This document shows positions 9,678 through 19,001 of a stretch of DNA of 57,682 nucleotides, piece after piece (positions within the stretch are counted from its first letter, which is position 1; each line of letters begins with the position of its first letter). The notes beneath the pieces were generated by a model that saw nothing but the letters and a program-made list of their open reading frames with translations, ran no database searches and was not told the DNA's origin. A program made the translations under genes and the position numbers. This DNA is from an uncultured Opitutia bacterium (lineage in GTDB: Bacteria; Verrucomicrobiota; Verrucomicrobiia; Opitutales; Opitutaceae): positions 1 through 57,682 of the forward strand of contig CAITWF010000011.1 in NCBI GenBank assembly GCA_903896015.1, in the 5' to 3' direction.

Positions 9678-10319
9678 GTGAAGAAACTCCTCCTCGCCCT
9701 CGCCCTGGCCGCCAGCGCCTTCGCCACCCCTGACAAATGGGCGAAGGACATCGACACCTTCACCACCGCCGACCTCGGCCGACCACCCCCGCAAAACGCC
9801 GTGCTCTTCCTCGGCAGCTCAACGATCGTGAAGTGGAAAACCCTCGCTCAGGATTTTCCCAGCGTACAGACGATCAATCGCGGTTTCGGCGGCTCCGAGC
9901 TCGCCGACAGCGTCTTCTACCTCGATCGCATCGCGATTCCCTACGGCCCGCGCATCATCGTCGTCTACGCCGGCGACAACGATCTGAGCGCCGGCAAGTC
10001 CCCCGAGACCGTCGCCGCCGACTTCGAGGCGTTCTGCACGAAAATTCACGCCGCTCTGCCGGCCACCAAGATCGTTTTCATCAGCATCAAGCCAAGCCCG
10101 TCGCGCTGGAAAATCCGCGACCGGATGCAGCAGACCAACGCGCTCATCGCCGCCTATTGTGCGAAGGACAAGCGCAGCGCCTTTCTTGATGTGTGGCGAA
10201 CCATGCTCGACGCTAAAGGCGAACCCCGCACCGAACTCTTCGTCACCGACATGCTGCACATGAATCCCGCCGGTTACGCGCTCTGGACCCCGCTGCTCCG
10301 CCCGTTGCTCAAGCCATGA
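9678..10319 (+). CDS. secreted SGNH/GDSL-family hydrolase
   Basis: Predicted periplasmic esterase or acyl hydrolase. From the GTG at 9678 the 213-aa protein begins with a normal signal peptide (VKKLLLALALAASAFA). SGNH blocks follow in order: LFLGSSTI with the nucleophile Ser, the Gly block NRGFGGSE, the Asn block YAGDND, and a C-terminal DMLH supplying the Asp-His pair. An in-frame ATG at 9600 would add 26 residues before the signal peptide and is less likely. The next gene overlaps by 4 bases. The substrate is unknown; nearness to the pectin genes makes a carbohydrate ester plausible. Confidence 0.82.
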   Translation: MKKLLLALALAASAFATPDKWAKDIDTFTTADLGRPPPQNAVLFLGSSTIVKWKTLAQDFPSVQTINRGFGGSELADSVFYLDRIAIPYGPRIIVVYAGDNDLSAGKSPETVAADFEAFCTKIHAALPATKIVFISIKPSPSRWKIRDRMQQTNALIAAYCAKDKRSAFLDVWRTMLDAKGEPRTELFVTDMLHMNPAGYALWTPLLRPLLKP

Positions 10320-10939
10320 ATCAGACTGCCAGCGTTGGCGCCGATCGTCTTCGCCGCCAGATCGCATTCATCGCCGAGTGTGACAAGCTGAAGGAAATCT
10401 TCCGCCAGACGATCAACTCGCATAGCCGCCGCGCCGAAAACGACGCTGAGCATTCGTGGGCGTTCTGCCTCTGCGTCCTGGTCCTCGCCGAGCACGCTAA
10501 CGCGCCGATCGATGTGCTGCGCGTCCTCAAGATGGCCATCATCCACGACCTCGTGGAAATCGACGCCGGCGACACCTTCGCCTACGACACCGCGGCCGTC
10601 GTCAACCAGCACGACCGCGAAGCGCGCGCCGCCGATCGGATCTTCGGTCTGCTGCCCGCCGATCAGGCGAAGGAGTTTCGCGCGCTCTGGGATGAGTTTG
10701 AGGCGCGCACCACGATCGAGGCGAAGTTCGCCCACGCCTGCGATCGTTTCCAGCCGATGCTGCTCAACGCTCGCACCGAGGGCGGCAGTTGGCGCGCGCA
10801 CGGCATCACCCGCGACAAGGCGCAAAAACGCGCCGCCCCCGTCGCCGACGGTTCGACGATCTTGTGGGAGGAAATCGAGCGCATGCTCCGCGAAGCCGTC
10901 GAGGCCGGGCACCTTGCGCCCACGCCACACGCCTCGTAG
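10316..10939 (+). CDS. HD-domain phosphohydrolase, YfbR/HDDC2-like
   Basis: Predicted metal-dependent nucleotide phosphatase (the family includes 5'-deoxynucleotidases). The 207-aa protein shows the HD signatures SRRAENDAEHSWAF (about 36-49) and IIHDLVEIDAGDTFAYD (His-Asp pair), with a later Asp-containing helix (KFAHACDRFQPML). It has no signal peptide, so it is cytoplasmic. Its ATG overlaps the stop of the SGNH hydrolase gene (ATGA), although the products act in different compartments. The exact substrate is not assigned. Confidence 0.82.
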   Translation: MNQTASVGADRLRRQIAFIAECDKLKEIFRQTINSHSRRAENDAEHSWAFCLCVLVLAEHANAPIDVLRVLKMAIIHDLVEIDAGDTFAYDTAAVVNQHDREARAADRIFGLLPADQAKEFRALWDEFEARTTIEAKFAHACDRFQPMLLNARTEGGSWRAHGITRDKAQKRAAPVADGSTILWEEIERMLREAVEAGHLAPTPHAS

Positions 10940-11011
10940 CGCTCGGACTGTCCGCCGCGCGCCGCGCATCCCCGTGGCCTCCGCGCCGTCTAGCGCGCAG
11001 TTCCCTCTTCA

Positions 11012-12400
11012 ATGCGCCACCCCACCCGCCTGCTTGCCCTGCTCACGCTTTTTTCGCTTCTGCCGATTCTCCGCGCCGCGAATGAGCCCCCCACCGAATG
11101 GATCGATCCAGACACCGGCCACCGCGTCGTCCGACTCTCCCGCGAACCCGGCACCGCGAGCCTCTACTTCAACCAAAACGCCTACACGCCCGACGGCAAA
11201 AAACTGATCGTCACGACGCCCGGCGGCATCTCCACGATCGATCTCGCCACGCGCGCGATCGAGCAAATCGTCGCGGGCGAAGTCCGCGTGATCATGGCCG
11301 GACACAAGACTGGCGACATCTACTACACGAAGCGCAACGGCGCCGACACCTTCGTTTACGCCACCACGATCGCGACGAAGGCCACGCGCGAAATCGCGAA
11401 GCTTCCCCGCGGCGGCGTCGCCTCGATCAACGCCGACGAGACGCTGATGCTCGGCAGCTACACCGAGGGCCAGACCGGCAACGGCTTCGGCGGACGCCGC
11501 GGCGGCAACCCCGCCGCCGACGCCCCACCGCCTGCGCCGGGCCAGCCCGCAATGAGCAACACCGCCGCGAGCCAGCCGAACACCGGCGGTGCCAACGCCA
11601 CGTTTCAGGCGAACTACCGCGCCACGTTTCCCGACGGCACGCCCATGACGTTTGCCGAAGCGAAGGATCTTTCGCTCCACAACCGCCTCATGGCGATCCG
11701 CCAGGGTCCGCCGCAGGTGATGTTCACCGTGAATATCCAGACCGGCGAAATCAAAGAGGTGCTCAAGGAGCACGAGTGGCTCGGCCACCTGCAATTCTCC
11801 CCGACCGATCCGAACCAGATCATGTTTTGCCACGAGGGCACGTGGCACGAGGTCGATCGTGTGTGGCTCGTGCGCACCGACGGCACCGGCCTCACAAAAG
11901 TCCACACGCGCACCATGAACATGGAAATCGCCGGCCACGAATTTTTCAACGCCGACGGCACGACCGCGTGGTATGACTTGCAGACGCCGCGCGGCGAGGA
12001 CTTCTGGCTCGGCGGCTACGAACTCGCCACTGGGCACCGCATGTGGTGGCATTTGCAGCGCGACGAATGGTCGGTGCACTTCAACGTCTCGCCCGACGGG
12101 AAATTTTTCTGTGGCGACGGAGGGGACGAGGAAATGGTTGCGCACGCGAAAAACGGAAAATGGATTTACCTCTTCCGCCCCGAGCGCATCCCGGACGTAG
12201 CCGGCGTGAAAAACCCAAACTCCGAATCACTCATCGGCACCGGCCGCTTTGACTCGGAGCGGCTCGTCAACCTGACGAAGCACAACTACACGCTCGAGCC
12301 GAATGTCTCCTTTACCCCCGACATGAAATGGATCGTATTTCGCTCGAACCTCAGCGGCGCCGTCCACACCTACGCCGTCGAGCTCGCGAAGGCGAAGTAG
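11012..12400 (+). CDS. ogl: oligogalacturonate lyase (PL22-like)
   Basis: Predicted to cleave short oligogalacturonides to unsaturated monomers at the end of pectin breakdown. The 462-aa protein has an N-terminal hydrophobic signal-like segment, then EWIDPDTGHRVVRLSREPG and NQNAYTPDGKKL, hallmark sequences of the family, and a seven-bladed-propeller pattern of PDG repeats. Candidate metal-ligand regions are FCHEGTWHEVDRVW and WSVHFNVSPDG. A Gly/Pro/Asn-rich insertion around residues 153-205 makes it longer than the roughly 390-aa enterobacterial enzyme as I recall it. The signal sequence implies a periplasmic rather than the classical cytoplasmic location. It opens the pectin locus. Confidence 0.88.
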   Translation: MRHPTRLLALLTLFSLLPILRAANEPPTEWIDPDTGHRVVRLSREPGTASLYFNQNAYTPDGKKLIVTTPGGISTIDLATRAIEQIVAGEVRVIMAGHKTGDIYYTKRNGADTFVYATTIATKATREIAKLPRGGVASINADETLMLGSYTEGQTGNGFGGRRGGNPAADAPPPAPGQPAMSNTAASQPNTGGANATFQANYRATFPDGTPMTFAEAKDLSLHNRLMAIRQGPPQVMFTVNIQTGEIKEVLKEHEWLGHLQFSPTDPNQIMFCHEGTWHEVDRVWLVRTDGTGLTKVHTRTMNMEIAGHEFFNADGTTAWYDLQTPRGEDFWLGGYELATGHRMWWHLQRDEWSVHFNVSPDGKFFCGDGGDEEMVAHAKNGKWIYLFRPERIPDVAGVKNPNSESLIGTGRFDSERLVNLTKHNYTLEPNVSFTPDMKWIVFRSNLSGAVHTYAVELAKAK

Positions 12401-12513
12401 CGCCGCGTTTTCTCGTTCGTGCCTGACCGTCCAACGGACGCCTTGTTGACAGGTCGCTGGCATGCCCGCCCGACTCTGCACGCCCCCGCATCGCCCCCAC
12501 GTTTCGTTCCCCG

Positions 12514-13488
12514 ATGAAATCCCTGTTATTCGTTCTACTTGCCGTGGCCGTGTCCGCCCGCGCCGAACTCCCCGCCGCCCAGCCCTCGCCCACCCGCCCC
12601 GTGAACGTCGATCCGAAAGGCCCGCCGATTCCTGCCGCGGCGCCGGTCGAATCCGCGCATCCCGCTTCGATTCCCCTCTGGGCGAAGGGCGCGCCCGGCT
12701 CGGAAGCGCGCAAGGACGAACCTGAATCGATCAGTTGGCGGCAGGAGCCGGACATTGTTTTTCCTGTCATTTCCAACATCCACAATCCCTCGCTCACGCC
12801 CTACCTGCCCGCGAAAGACAAAGCCACTGGCTGCGCCGTCATCATCGCGCCCGGCGGCGGCCACATGCAGCACACGATCGATCGCGAGGGCTACGATCTC
12901 GGAAAATGGTTCGCGGAACGCGGCATTGCGGCGTTTGTGCTGAAATACCGCCTCGCGCGCGATGGCTCCACACCGACCGGCGCGCCGCAACCCTACACCG
13001 TCGATCGCGACGCACTCGCCGATGGAAAACGCGCCGTCCGCCTCATCCGCGCCCATGCCGCCGAGTGGGGCGTGAATCCCGCCCGCGTCGGTATCATGGG
13101 CTTTTCCGCCGGTGGCGAAGTCGCGCTGCTCACCGCCGGCAAAGCCGACGCCGGTGACGCCGCCGCCGCCGACCCCGTCGAAAGGCTTTCCTCCCGCCCT
13201 GATTTCTTCGCGCCGATCTATTCCGGTGGCTTCAATCGCGCCGACCTCACGTGGACAAGGGACACGCCGCCCGCATTTCTCTCCTGCGCCTACGACGACC
13301 GCATGCCGGAGCAGATGGTGGCCTTCTTCGTCACCCTCCGCAAAGCCGGCGTCCCCGCGGAGCTCCACATCTACAATAGTGGCGGCCACGGCTACGGCGT
13401 CCGCACCGATCGGCCCAACCTGCCCGTCTCCACGTGGCACTATCGTTTCGCTGAGTGGCTCGGCGAGCGCGGCTTCCTCCGCAAGTGA
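12514..13488 (+). CDS. secreted alpha/beta-hydrolase, acetyl-esterase type (copy 1)
   Basis: Likely removes acetyl groups from plant polysaccharide. The 324-aa protein has a signal peptide (MKSLLFVLLAVAVSARA), oxyanion motif APGGGH, nucleophile Ser198 in GFSAGGE, Asp in SCAYDDRM and His in NSGGHGYG. It is clearly related to the esterase at 17881 (shared GAPGSEAR, ATGCAVI, GIAAFVLKYRL, AAEWGVNP). The following DUF1592 gene starts 2 bases after its stop, so the two are probably translated together. The acetyl-xylan or pectin-acetyl substrate is inferred from family and context. Confidence 0.85.
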   Translation: MKSLLFVLLAVAVSARAELPAAQPSPTRPVNVDPKGPPIPAAAPVESAHPASIPLWAKGAPGSEARKDEPESISWRQEPDIVFPVISNIHNPSLTPYLPAKDKATGCAVIIAPGGGHMQHTIDREGYDLGKWFAERGIAAFVLKYRLARDGSTPTGAPQPYTVDRDALADGKRAVRLIRAHAAEWGVNPARVGIMGFSAGGEVALLTAGKADAGDAAAADPVERLSSRPDFFAPIYSGGFNRADLTWTRDTPPAFLSCAYDDRMPEQMVAFFVTLRKAGVPAELHIYNSGGHGYGVRTDRPNLPVSTWHYRFAEWLGERGFLRK

Positions 13489-13490
13489 CG

Positions 13491-16424
13491 ATGCGCCCGG
13501 CCACGCTCATCGCCGCCGCGTTTGTTGCCACGCGACTCGTCGCGGCGGTCCCGCCCGCCGGTCCGACGAAACCGGTCTCGTTCGAAAAGGAAGTCACCCC
13601 GCTGCTCCAGAAATATTGCTACGACTGCCACGGCGACGGCGCGCACAAGGCGGGCCTCGCGCTCGACGACTACGAAACCGTGGCAGACGTTTACGCCGCA
13701 CGGCCGAAATGGGAAGCGGTCCTCCGCAACGTCAGCCGCCATGAGATGCCGCCCGACGACGGCGGCGTTCTGCCGAGCGACCCCGAACGCGAAACCATCA
13801 GCCGATTTGTCGAACAGGAACTCTTCAAGCTCGACCCCGCTCACCCCGATCCCGGCCGCGTCGTCCTCCGCCGGCTCAATCGCGCCGAATACAACGCCAC
13901 CATCCACGATCTCACGGGTATTGATTTTCGTCCGTCGAACGATTTTCCGCCCGACGATTCCGGCTACGGCTTCGACAACATCGGCGCTGTGCTCTCGCTC
14001 CCGCCCGTTCTGCTCGAAAAATATCTCGCGGCCGCCGACAAGATTTTCGACACCGCCATCGTCACCGACCCGATCAAGAGCGAGACGCGCCGCATCCCCG
14101 CGAGCCTCTCCGAGATCGGATTCAACGCCATCGGCGATCGCGGGGACGGCTGGGTGCATTTGATTTCCCTCGAGGAGGACGACACCGCGGTCGAACTCAA
14201 TCTCCCAGCCGGCGACTACAACTTCCGGGTGCTCGCCTACGCAACGCGCGACGGCGGCGCCCTGAAAGGCCAGGGCAGCGAAGCCCCGCTTGCGTTCAAC
14301 GAGGATCCCGGCCCGACCAAACTCGCGCTGATGCTCAACGACGCGTTCGTGCAGGATTTCACAATCGCGACCGATGAAGCGCACCCGCAGGTCTACGAGG
14401 CCCGGCTCGGCGTGCCGGCCGGGCGCCAGCGTTTTCGCGCAAGCGTAGCCCGCAAGCGGGGCGGCAGCGAAAACGAAACATTCATGCTCAACGGCCGCCT
14501 CGGCAAACAGCAGCCCGGGATCGTCTTCGTGAAGTGGCTTGAGATCGAGGGACCGCTCCCCGCCGCCACCCGCCGCTACCGCGCCGATCAACTTGCCGTG
14601 ACCGGCGAAGGCAGCTTCACCCCGACGGGCGAGCGCCTGCTCCGCGGCAATGGCACCGTCACACTGCCCTTCACCACGGCGAAGCAAACCGAAGTGATCC
14701 TGCGTGCCCAAGGCTACGCCAACCAGGCCGGCGACGAACCCGCCCGGATGGAATTCCGCGTCGATGGCGTGCCGTTGAAAACGTTCGACGTGCTCGCACC
14801 CGCCACGATGCAGCCGATTCCGAAGCAGCGCGTCTTCTCGCTCTCATTGCTCGTCCCGCGTCCTTACGTCTACGAAGTTCGCACCCAGCTCGCGCCCGGC
14901 GCGCACCAGTTTTCCGCCGGATTCGTGAACAACTTTTCCGATCCAAAGGCAGAAAACCCCAACCTCCGCGATCGTAACCTGATCATCCAGAGCCTCGAAG
15001 TTTCCGACCTCTCCGCACCCGTCGTCACACCGGAGAAGCCCGCGCCCATTGCCGAACTTTTCGCGCATGCGGCGTCCGCCAAAGGCGAGGCGGCCAAGGC
15101 CCGTGCCGTCGTCACGCGATTCACCCGCCGCGCGTGGCGCCGCCCCGTCGAGCCTGTTGAAATCGAACGACTGATGAAGCTTTACACAGTCGCGCGCGCC
15201 GACGGCGAGAGTTTCGACGCCGGCGTGAAGCTCGCCCTCAAAGCCGCGATTGTCTCGCCACACTTTCTCTTCCTCGGCGAGGAATCTCGCGCGGGAGCGT
15301 CGCTGGCCGACGCCCCCAGCGTGCGCCGACCAGCGGCCCAAAAAAATGATCCCACTCCGCCCAAAGTTGTCCTTCTCGACGAATTTGCCCTCGCCTCGCG
15401 CCTCTCTTATTTTCTCTGGAGCTCGATGCCTGACGACGAACTCCTTGATCTCGCAGGCCGCGGTCAGTTGCGCGCCAATTACCCGGCGCAAGTCCGCCGC
15501 CTTCTCGCCTCGCCGAAATCCCGCGCGCTGGTCGATAACTTCGCCGGCCAGTGGTTGCAAATCCGCAGTCTCGAAACCTTCGCGCCCGACAAGAAGCTCT
15601 TCCCTGAATTCGATCCCATCTTGCGCAGCGCGATGCAGCGGGAGACTGAATTATTTTTTGAAAACGTGCTCCACGAAGATCGCAGCGTCTTCGATTTTCT
15701 CACGGGCGACTACACGTTCGTGAATGCCCGGCTCGCCAAGCTCTACGGGCTGCAGTTCCCTGCAAGCGCGCCCGCGGATGAGTTCACGAAAATCTCCCTC
15801 GCCGACACGCCGCGTCGCGGCGTCCTCACGCAAGCGAGCGTGCTCACGCTCACCTCCAACCCGACGCGCACCTCGCCCGTCAAGCGCGGCAAGTGGGTTC
15901 TCGAAAACATTCTCGGCACGCCGCCTCCGCCACCGCCGCCCAACGTGCCGGAACTCGACGACAAATCCCGCCACCTCACCGGATCGCTCCGCCAGCAACT
16001 TGAGCAACATCGGGCGAATCCCACCTGCGCCTCGTGCCACGCCCGCATGGATCCGATTGGTTTCGGCTTGGAGAATTTCAGCGCCATCGGCGTCTGGCGC
16101 GACAAGGATGGCGATGCCCCCGTCGATCCGGCCGGCCAGCTCGCCAGCGGCGATAAATTCGGCGGCGCCGCCGAACTCGCCAATCTCCTCGCGCAGAAGC
16201 GTCGTTGGGAATTCCTACATTGCATCGCCGACCGGACGCTCACCTACGCCCTCGGTCGCGGCACGGAATATTACGATCGGCCCGCGCTCGATCAAATCGT
16301 CGAGCGCCTGGAGAAAAATGACGACACGTTCTCGTCCCTCGTGCTCGCCGTCGCGGAAAGTTTTCCGTTCCAAAATCGCCGCCTGGCCACGCCGAGCGTC
16401 GCCGTCACAGTCGAAACGCGCTGA
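13491..16424 (+). CDS. DUF1592-type planctomycete-cytochrome protein (copy 1)
   Basis: Large exported protein of unknown reaction. From the ATG at 13491 it is 977 aa with a signal peptide. An N-terminal c-type haem motif (Cys43-x-x-Cys46-His47, YCYDCHGDG) belongs to the planctomycete cytochrome family. Then come DUF1587 (RLNRAEYNATIHDLTG), a middle beta-rich region that may bind carbohydrate, DUF1595 (FTRRAWRRP), DUF1592 (LASRLSYFLWSSMPDDELL), DUF1588 with a second CxxCH (Cys846, Cys849, His850, CASCHARMDPIGFG) and DUF1585 at the C-terminus. Two haem sites suggest periplasmic electron transfer. It is paired with the DUF1552 gene 58 bases downstream. Confidence 0.88.
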   Translation: MRPATLIAAAFVATRLVAAVPPAGPTKPVSFEKEVTPLLQKYCYDCHGDGAHKAGLALDDYETVADVYAARPKWEAVLRNVSRHEMPPDDGGVLPSDPERETISRFVEQELFKLDPAHPDPGRVVLRRLNRAEYNATIHDLTGIDFRPSNDFPPDDSGYGFDNIGAVLSLPPVLLEKYLAAADKIFDTAIVTDPIKSETRRIPASLSEIGFNAIGDRGDGWVHLISLEEDDTAVELNLPAGDYNFRVLAYATRDGGALKGQGSEAPLAFNEDPGPTKLALMLNDAFVQDFTIATDEAHPQVYEARLGVPAGRQRFRASVARKRGGSENETFMLNGRLGKQQPGIVFVKWLEIEGPLPAATRRYRADQLAVTGEGSFTPTGERLLRGNGTVTLPFTTAKQTEVILRAQGYANQAGDEPARMEFRVDGVPLKTFDVLAPATMQPIPKQRVFSLSLLVPRPYVYEVRTQLAPGAHQFSAGFVNNFSDPKAENPNLRDRNLIIQSLEVSDLSAPVVTPEKPAPIAELFAHAASAKGEAAKARAVVTRFTRRAWRRPVEPVEIERLMKLYTVARADGESFDAGVKLALKAAIVSPHFLFLGEESRAGASLADAPSVRRPAAQKNDPTPPKVVLLDEFALASRLSYFLWSSMPDDELLDLAGRGQLRANYPAQVRRLLASPKSRALVDNFAGQWLQIRSLETFAPDKKLFPEFDPILRSAMQRETELFFENVLHEDRSVFDFLTGDYTFVNARLAKLYGLQFPASAPADEFTKISLADTPRRGVLTQASVLTLTSNPTRTSPVKRGKWVLENILGTPPPPPPPNVPELDDKSRHLTGSLRQQLEQHRANPTCASCHARMDPIGFGLENFSAIGVWRDKDGDAPVDPAGQLASGDKFGGAAELANLLAQKRRWEFLHCIADRTLTYALGRGTEYYDRPALDQIVERLEKNDDTFSSLVLAVAESFPFQNRRLATPSVAVTVETR

Positions 16425-16482
16425 CTGTCCTGCGCCTCCCCGCGTTGTCACTCCGCCCCCGCCCCTAGCTAGCCCCAACCCC

Positions 16483-17838
16483 ATGAACTCCCACTTCACC
16501 CTCCCGCGCCGCACGTTTCTCCGCGGCCTCGGCACGATCGTCGCGCTGCCGGTGCTCGACTCCGTCCTGCCGGTGCGGGCGTTGGGCGCATCTGGCGCGG
16601 CGGTAAAATTTCCGAAGCGCGTCGCGTGGATCTACGTCCCCAATGGTGCGAACATGGCCGACTGGACACCTGCGGCCACCGGCAGCGACTTCGCATTGCC
16701 GATGATTCTTGAGCCGTTGGCGGCACACAAAGCCAGCTTCAGCGTTGTCTCTGGTCTTGCGAACCATCAGGGCGACGAACTCGGGGATGGCGGCGGCGCG
16801 CACGCCCGCGGGATGGCGAGTTTCCTGACCGGCGTCCACCCGCGTAAAACCGCCGGCGCCGACATCAAGGGCGGCGTCTCCTGCGATCAAATCGCGGCCG
16901 GACAGATTGGCGATCAGACGCGGCTGGCTTCGCTGGAGTTGAGTTGCGACGGAGGTCAGCGCGCCGGCTCGTGCGACTCGGGCTACAGTTGCATTTACCA
17001 ATTCAATCTCTCGTGGAAATCCGAGACGCAGCCGATGATTCCCGAGGTAAATCCGCGCGCTGCGTTCGAGCGTCTCTTCGGCAACGGTGATCCCGCCGCC
17101 ACTCTCGAAGCCAGTGCGCGCCGCGCGCTCCACCGCAAGAGCATCCTCGACTACGTGCTCGACGACGCGCATCGCCTCGAAGGCCGCCTCGGCACCGACG
17201 ACCGCCGCAAACTCGATGAGTATCTCACCGCGGTCCGCGATCTTGAGCGTCGCATCGAACGCGCCGCAAAGTTTCCCACGCCCGCAGCGCCCGGCGGCGC
17301 GCACGCGCCGGAGATGTTCGAGACCTACGAACAGCACATGCAGCTCATGTATGACGTGATGACGCTCGCGTTTCAGACGGACTCAACGCGCATCGGCACC
17401 TTCATCGTCGCGCACGACGGCAGCAACCGCCCCTATCCCACCATCGGCATCCGCGACGGTCACCACGACCTCTCGCACCACCGCGACGACGAGGAAAAGA
17501 AAAAGAAACTCGCGCAAATCAACCGCTACCACGTCACGCAGTTCGCGCGCTTCCTCGATCGTCTGAAATCGATTAAGGAGGGCGACGGCACTTTGCTCGA
17601 CAACTGCACGATCCAATACGGCAGTGCCCTCAGCAACGGCAACGCCCACAGCCCCGAAAACCTCCCCATCCTCGTCGCGGGCGGCGGAGGCGGCACCCTC
17701 GCCACCGGCCGGCACTTGCGTGTCGACGAAAAGACGCCCATGACGAATCTCTACCGCTCGATGCTCGATAACGTCGGCGTGCGCACCGAGAAGATCGGCG
17801 ACAGCACCGGCAAACTTGACAAACTATTCGCCGGGTGA
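16483..17838 (+). CDS. DUF1552 protein with Tat signal (copy 1)
   Basis: The 451-aa protein has an N-terminal twin-arginine motif (PRRTFLRGLG at 8-17) followed by a hydrophobic segment, so it is probably exported folded. Conserved features shared with the paralogue at 22023 are WIYVPNGANMADWTP, three cysteines (155, 164, 170) in SCDGGQRAGSCDSGYSC, and a His-rich DGHHDLSHHRDD motif that could bind metal. The start at 16483 places the Arg pair near the N-terminus; the reading frame is open well upstream but that part overlaps the DUF1592 gene. The reaction is unknown; the constant pairing with DUF1592 suggests a shared complex. Confidence 0.86.
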   Translation: MNSHFTLPRRTFLRGLGTIVALPVLDSVLPVRALGASGAAVKFPKRVAWIYVPNGANMADWTPAATGSDFALPMILEPLAAHKASFSVVSGLANHQGDELGDGGGAHARGMASFLTGVHPRKTAGADIKGGVSCDQIAAGQIGDQTRLASLELSCDGGQRAGSCDSGYSCIYQFNLSWKSETQPMIPEVNPRAAFERLFGNGDPAATLEASARRALHRKSILDYVLDDAHRLEGRLGTDDRRKLDEYLTAVRDLERRIERAAKFPTPAAPGGAHAPEMFETYEQHMQLMYDVMTLAFQTDSTRIGTFIVAHDGSNRPYPTIGIRDGHHDLSHHRDDEEKKKKLAQINRYHVTQFARFLDRLKSIKEGDGTLLDNCTIQYGSALSNGNAHSPENLPILVAGGGGGTLATGRHLRVDEKTPMTNLYRSMLDNVGVRTEKIGDSTGKLDKLFAG

Positions 17839-17880
17839 GTCGGGTCGCTCCGACACCGTCCACTCTCTTCCCACTCCAAA

Positions 17881-18756
17881 ATGAAATTACCCCGCCTCTT
17901 CTTCGCCCTCGCTGCCTCCACAGCGCTTCGGCTCGCCGCCGCCGATTCCCATCCCATCGTTCCGCTCTGGTCCAACGGTGCGCCCGGCTCGGAGGCGCGC
18001 ATGAACGAACCCGAAAAGATCGTCGGCAACAGCGTCTCCAACATCCACCACCCGTCGCTGATGGTGTTTCTCCCCGAGAAGGACCAAGCGACCGGCTGCG
18101 CCGTGATCGTTTCGCCGGGCGGTGGGCACAAAAATCTCTCCTACAAAAATGAGGGCCTCGACATCGCGAAGTGGCTCGCCGACCACGGCATCGCGGCGTT
18201 CATCTTAAAATACCGCCTCGGTCTCGATGACGCCAATCCGCCCGGCCAGCCGCAGCCTTACAAGTTTGATGTCGAGGGCACGGCCGATGGCCAGCGCGCC
18301 GTTCGCCTCGTCCGCAGCCGCGCTGCGGAATGGGGCGTGAATCCGAACGCGATCGGCATGATCGGGTTTTCCGCCGGCGGTGAAATTGTCGGCCAAGTGA
18401 TGATGCATCCCGACCTCGGCAAACCCGACGCCGCTGATCCGCTTGATCGCATGAGTGCAAAGCTGAATTTCCAAGGCCTGATTTATCCGGGTAAATCCGC
18501 CTTGATCAAACCCGTGAAGGATTCGCCGCCCGCGTTTCTCGCGTGCGGCTTCAAGGATCGGCAGGATATTTCCGAAGGCCTCGCGCAGGTTTACCTGCTC
18601 TTCAAGCAGGCCGGCGTGCCGACAGATTTTCACGTTTACGCCGGCGCAGGCCACGGTTTCGGCGCACGCGAGATCGGCAAGTCGCCGCCGGGCGCGTGGG
18701 TCGATAGCTTCCGCGCATTCCTCGTCGACCAGAAGTTTATTCCGGCCGGCCGCTGA
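17881..18756 (+). CDS. secreted alpha/beta-hydrolase, acetyl-esterase type (copy 2)
   Basis: A 291-aa paralogue of the esterase at 12514 with signal peptide, SPGGGH oxyanion motif, nucleophile Ser164 in GFSAGGE, an Asp-containing CGFKDRQD and His in GAGHGFG. It lacks the roughly 30-residue Pro-rich spacer after the signal peptide and the extra segment around the nucleophile region seen in copy 1. It begins 42 bases after the first DUF1552 gene. A polysaccharide acetylesterase role is inferred from family and from the neighbouring rhamnogalacturonan genes. Confidence 0.85.
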   Translation: MKLPRLFFALAASTALRLAAADSHPIVPLWSNGAPGSEARMNEPEKIVGNSVSNIHHPSLMVFLPEKDQATGCAVIVSPGGGHKNLSYKNEGLDIAKWLADHGIAAFILKYRLGLDDANPPGQPQPYKFDVEGTADGQRAVRLVRSRAAEWGVNPNAIGMIGFSAGGEIVGQVMMHPDLGKPDAADPLDRMSAKLNFQGLIYPGKSALIKPVKDSPPAFLACGFKDRQDISEGLAQVYLLFKQAGVPTDFHVYAGAGHGFGAREIGKSPPGAWVDSFRAFLVDQKFIPAGR

Positions 18757-18940
18757 ATCCCGTGTTGGGGAAACGTTGCCTCGCGGTTGCGTCGGCATTC
18801 GACTACGCCGCAGGGCGATAGTGCGAATCGCACGTCTGCGCTGGCGGCGGACATGGCTTCGTGCGTCTCCCCTGATCGGCCGCAGCTCTCTGTCTTGCAT
18901 TGGCGTGACCGATGTGCCGGTTGGGCCGGTGAGATTGCGA

Positions 18941-18958
18941 TGTTGAAAATATAAATAT
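18941..18958 (+). promoter_or_regulatory. AT-rich patch, candidate promoter of second DUF1592 gene
   Basis: In a 245-base gap before 19002 an AT-only patch contains TATAAA (18950-18955), close to a -10 consensus and unusual in this GC-rich DNA. TTGGGC at 18921 and TTGCGA at 18935 are both at poor spacing for a -35, so the assignment is tentative. The rest of the gap shows no gene or strong hairpin. Confidence 0.3.
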
Positions 18959-19001
18959 CGCGCAGAAATCTTCTGCACCCCGCCAGCGTCTACCTCGGCT
19001 C

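Noticed and set aside
12446-12451. TTGACA as -35 element before the first esterase
   Set aside because: There is no -10-like hexamer at 16-18 bases downstream; most likely chance.
18904-18920. TGGCGTGACCGATGTGC as a sigma-54 promoter
   Set aside because: The spacing between the GG and GC elements is two bases too long for a -24/-12 promoter.
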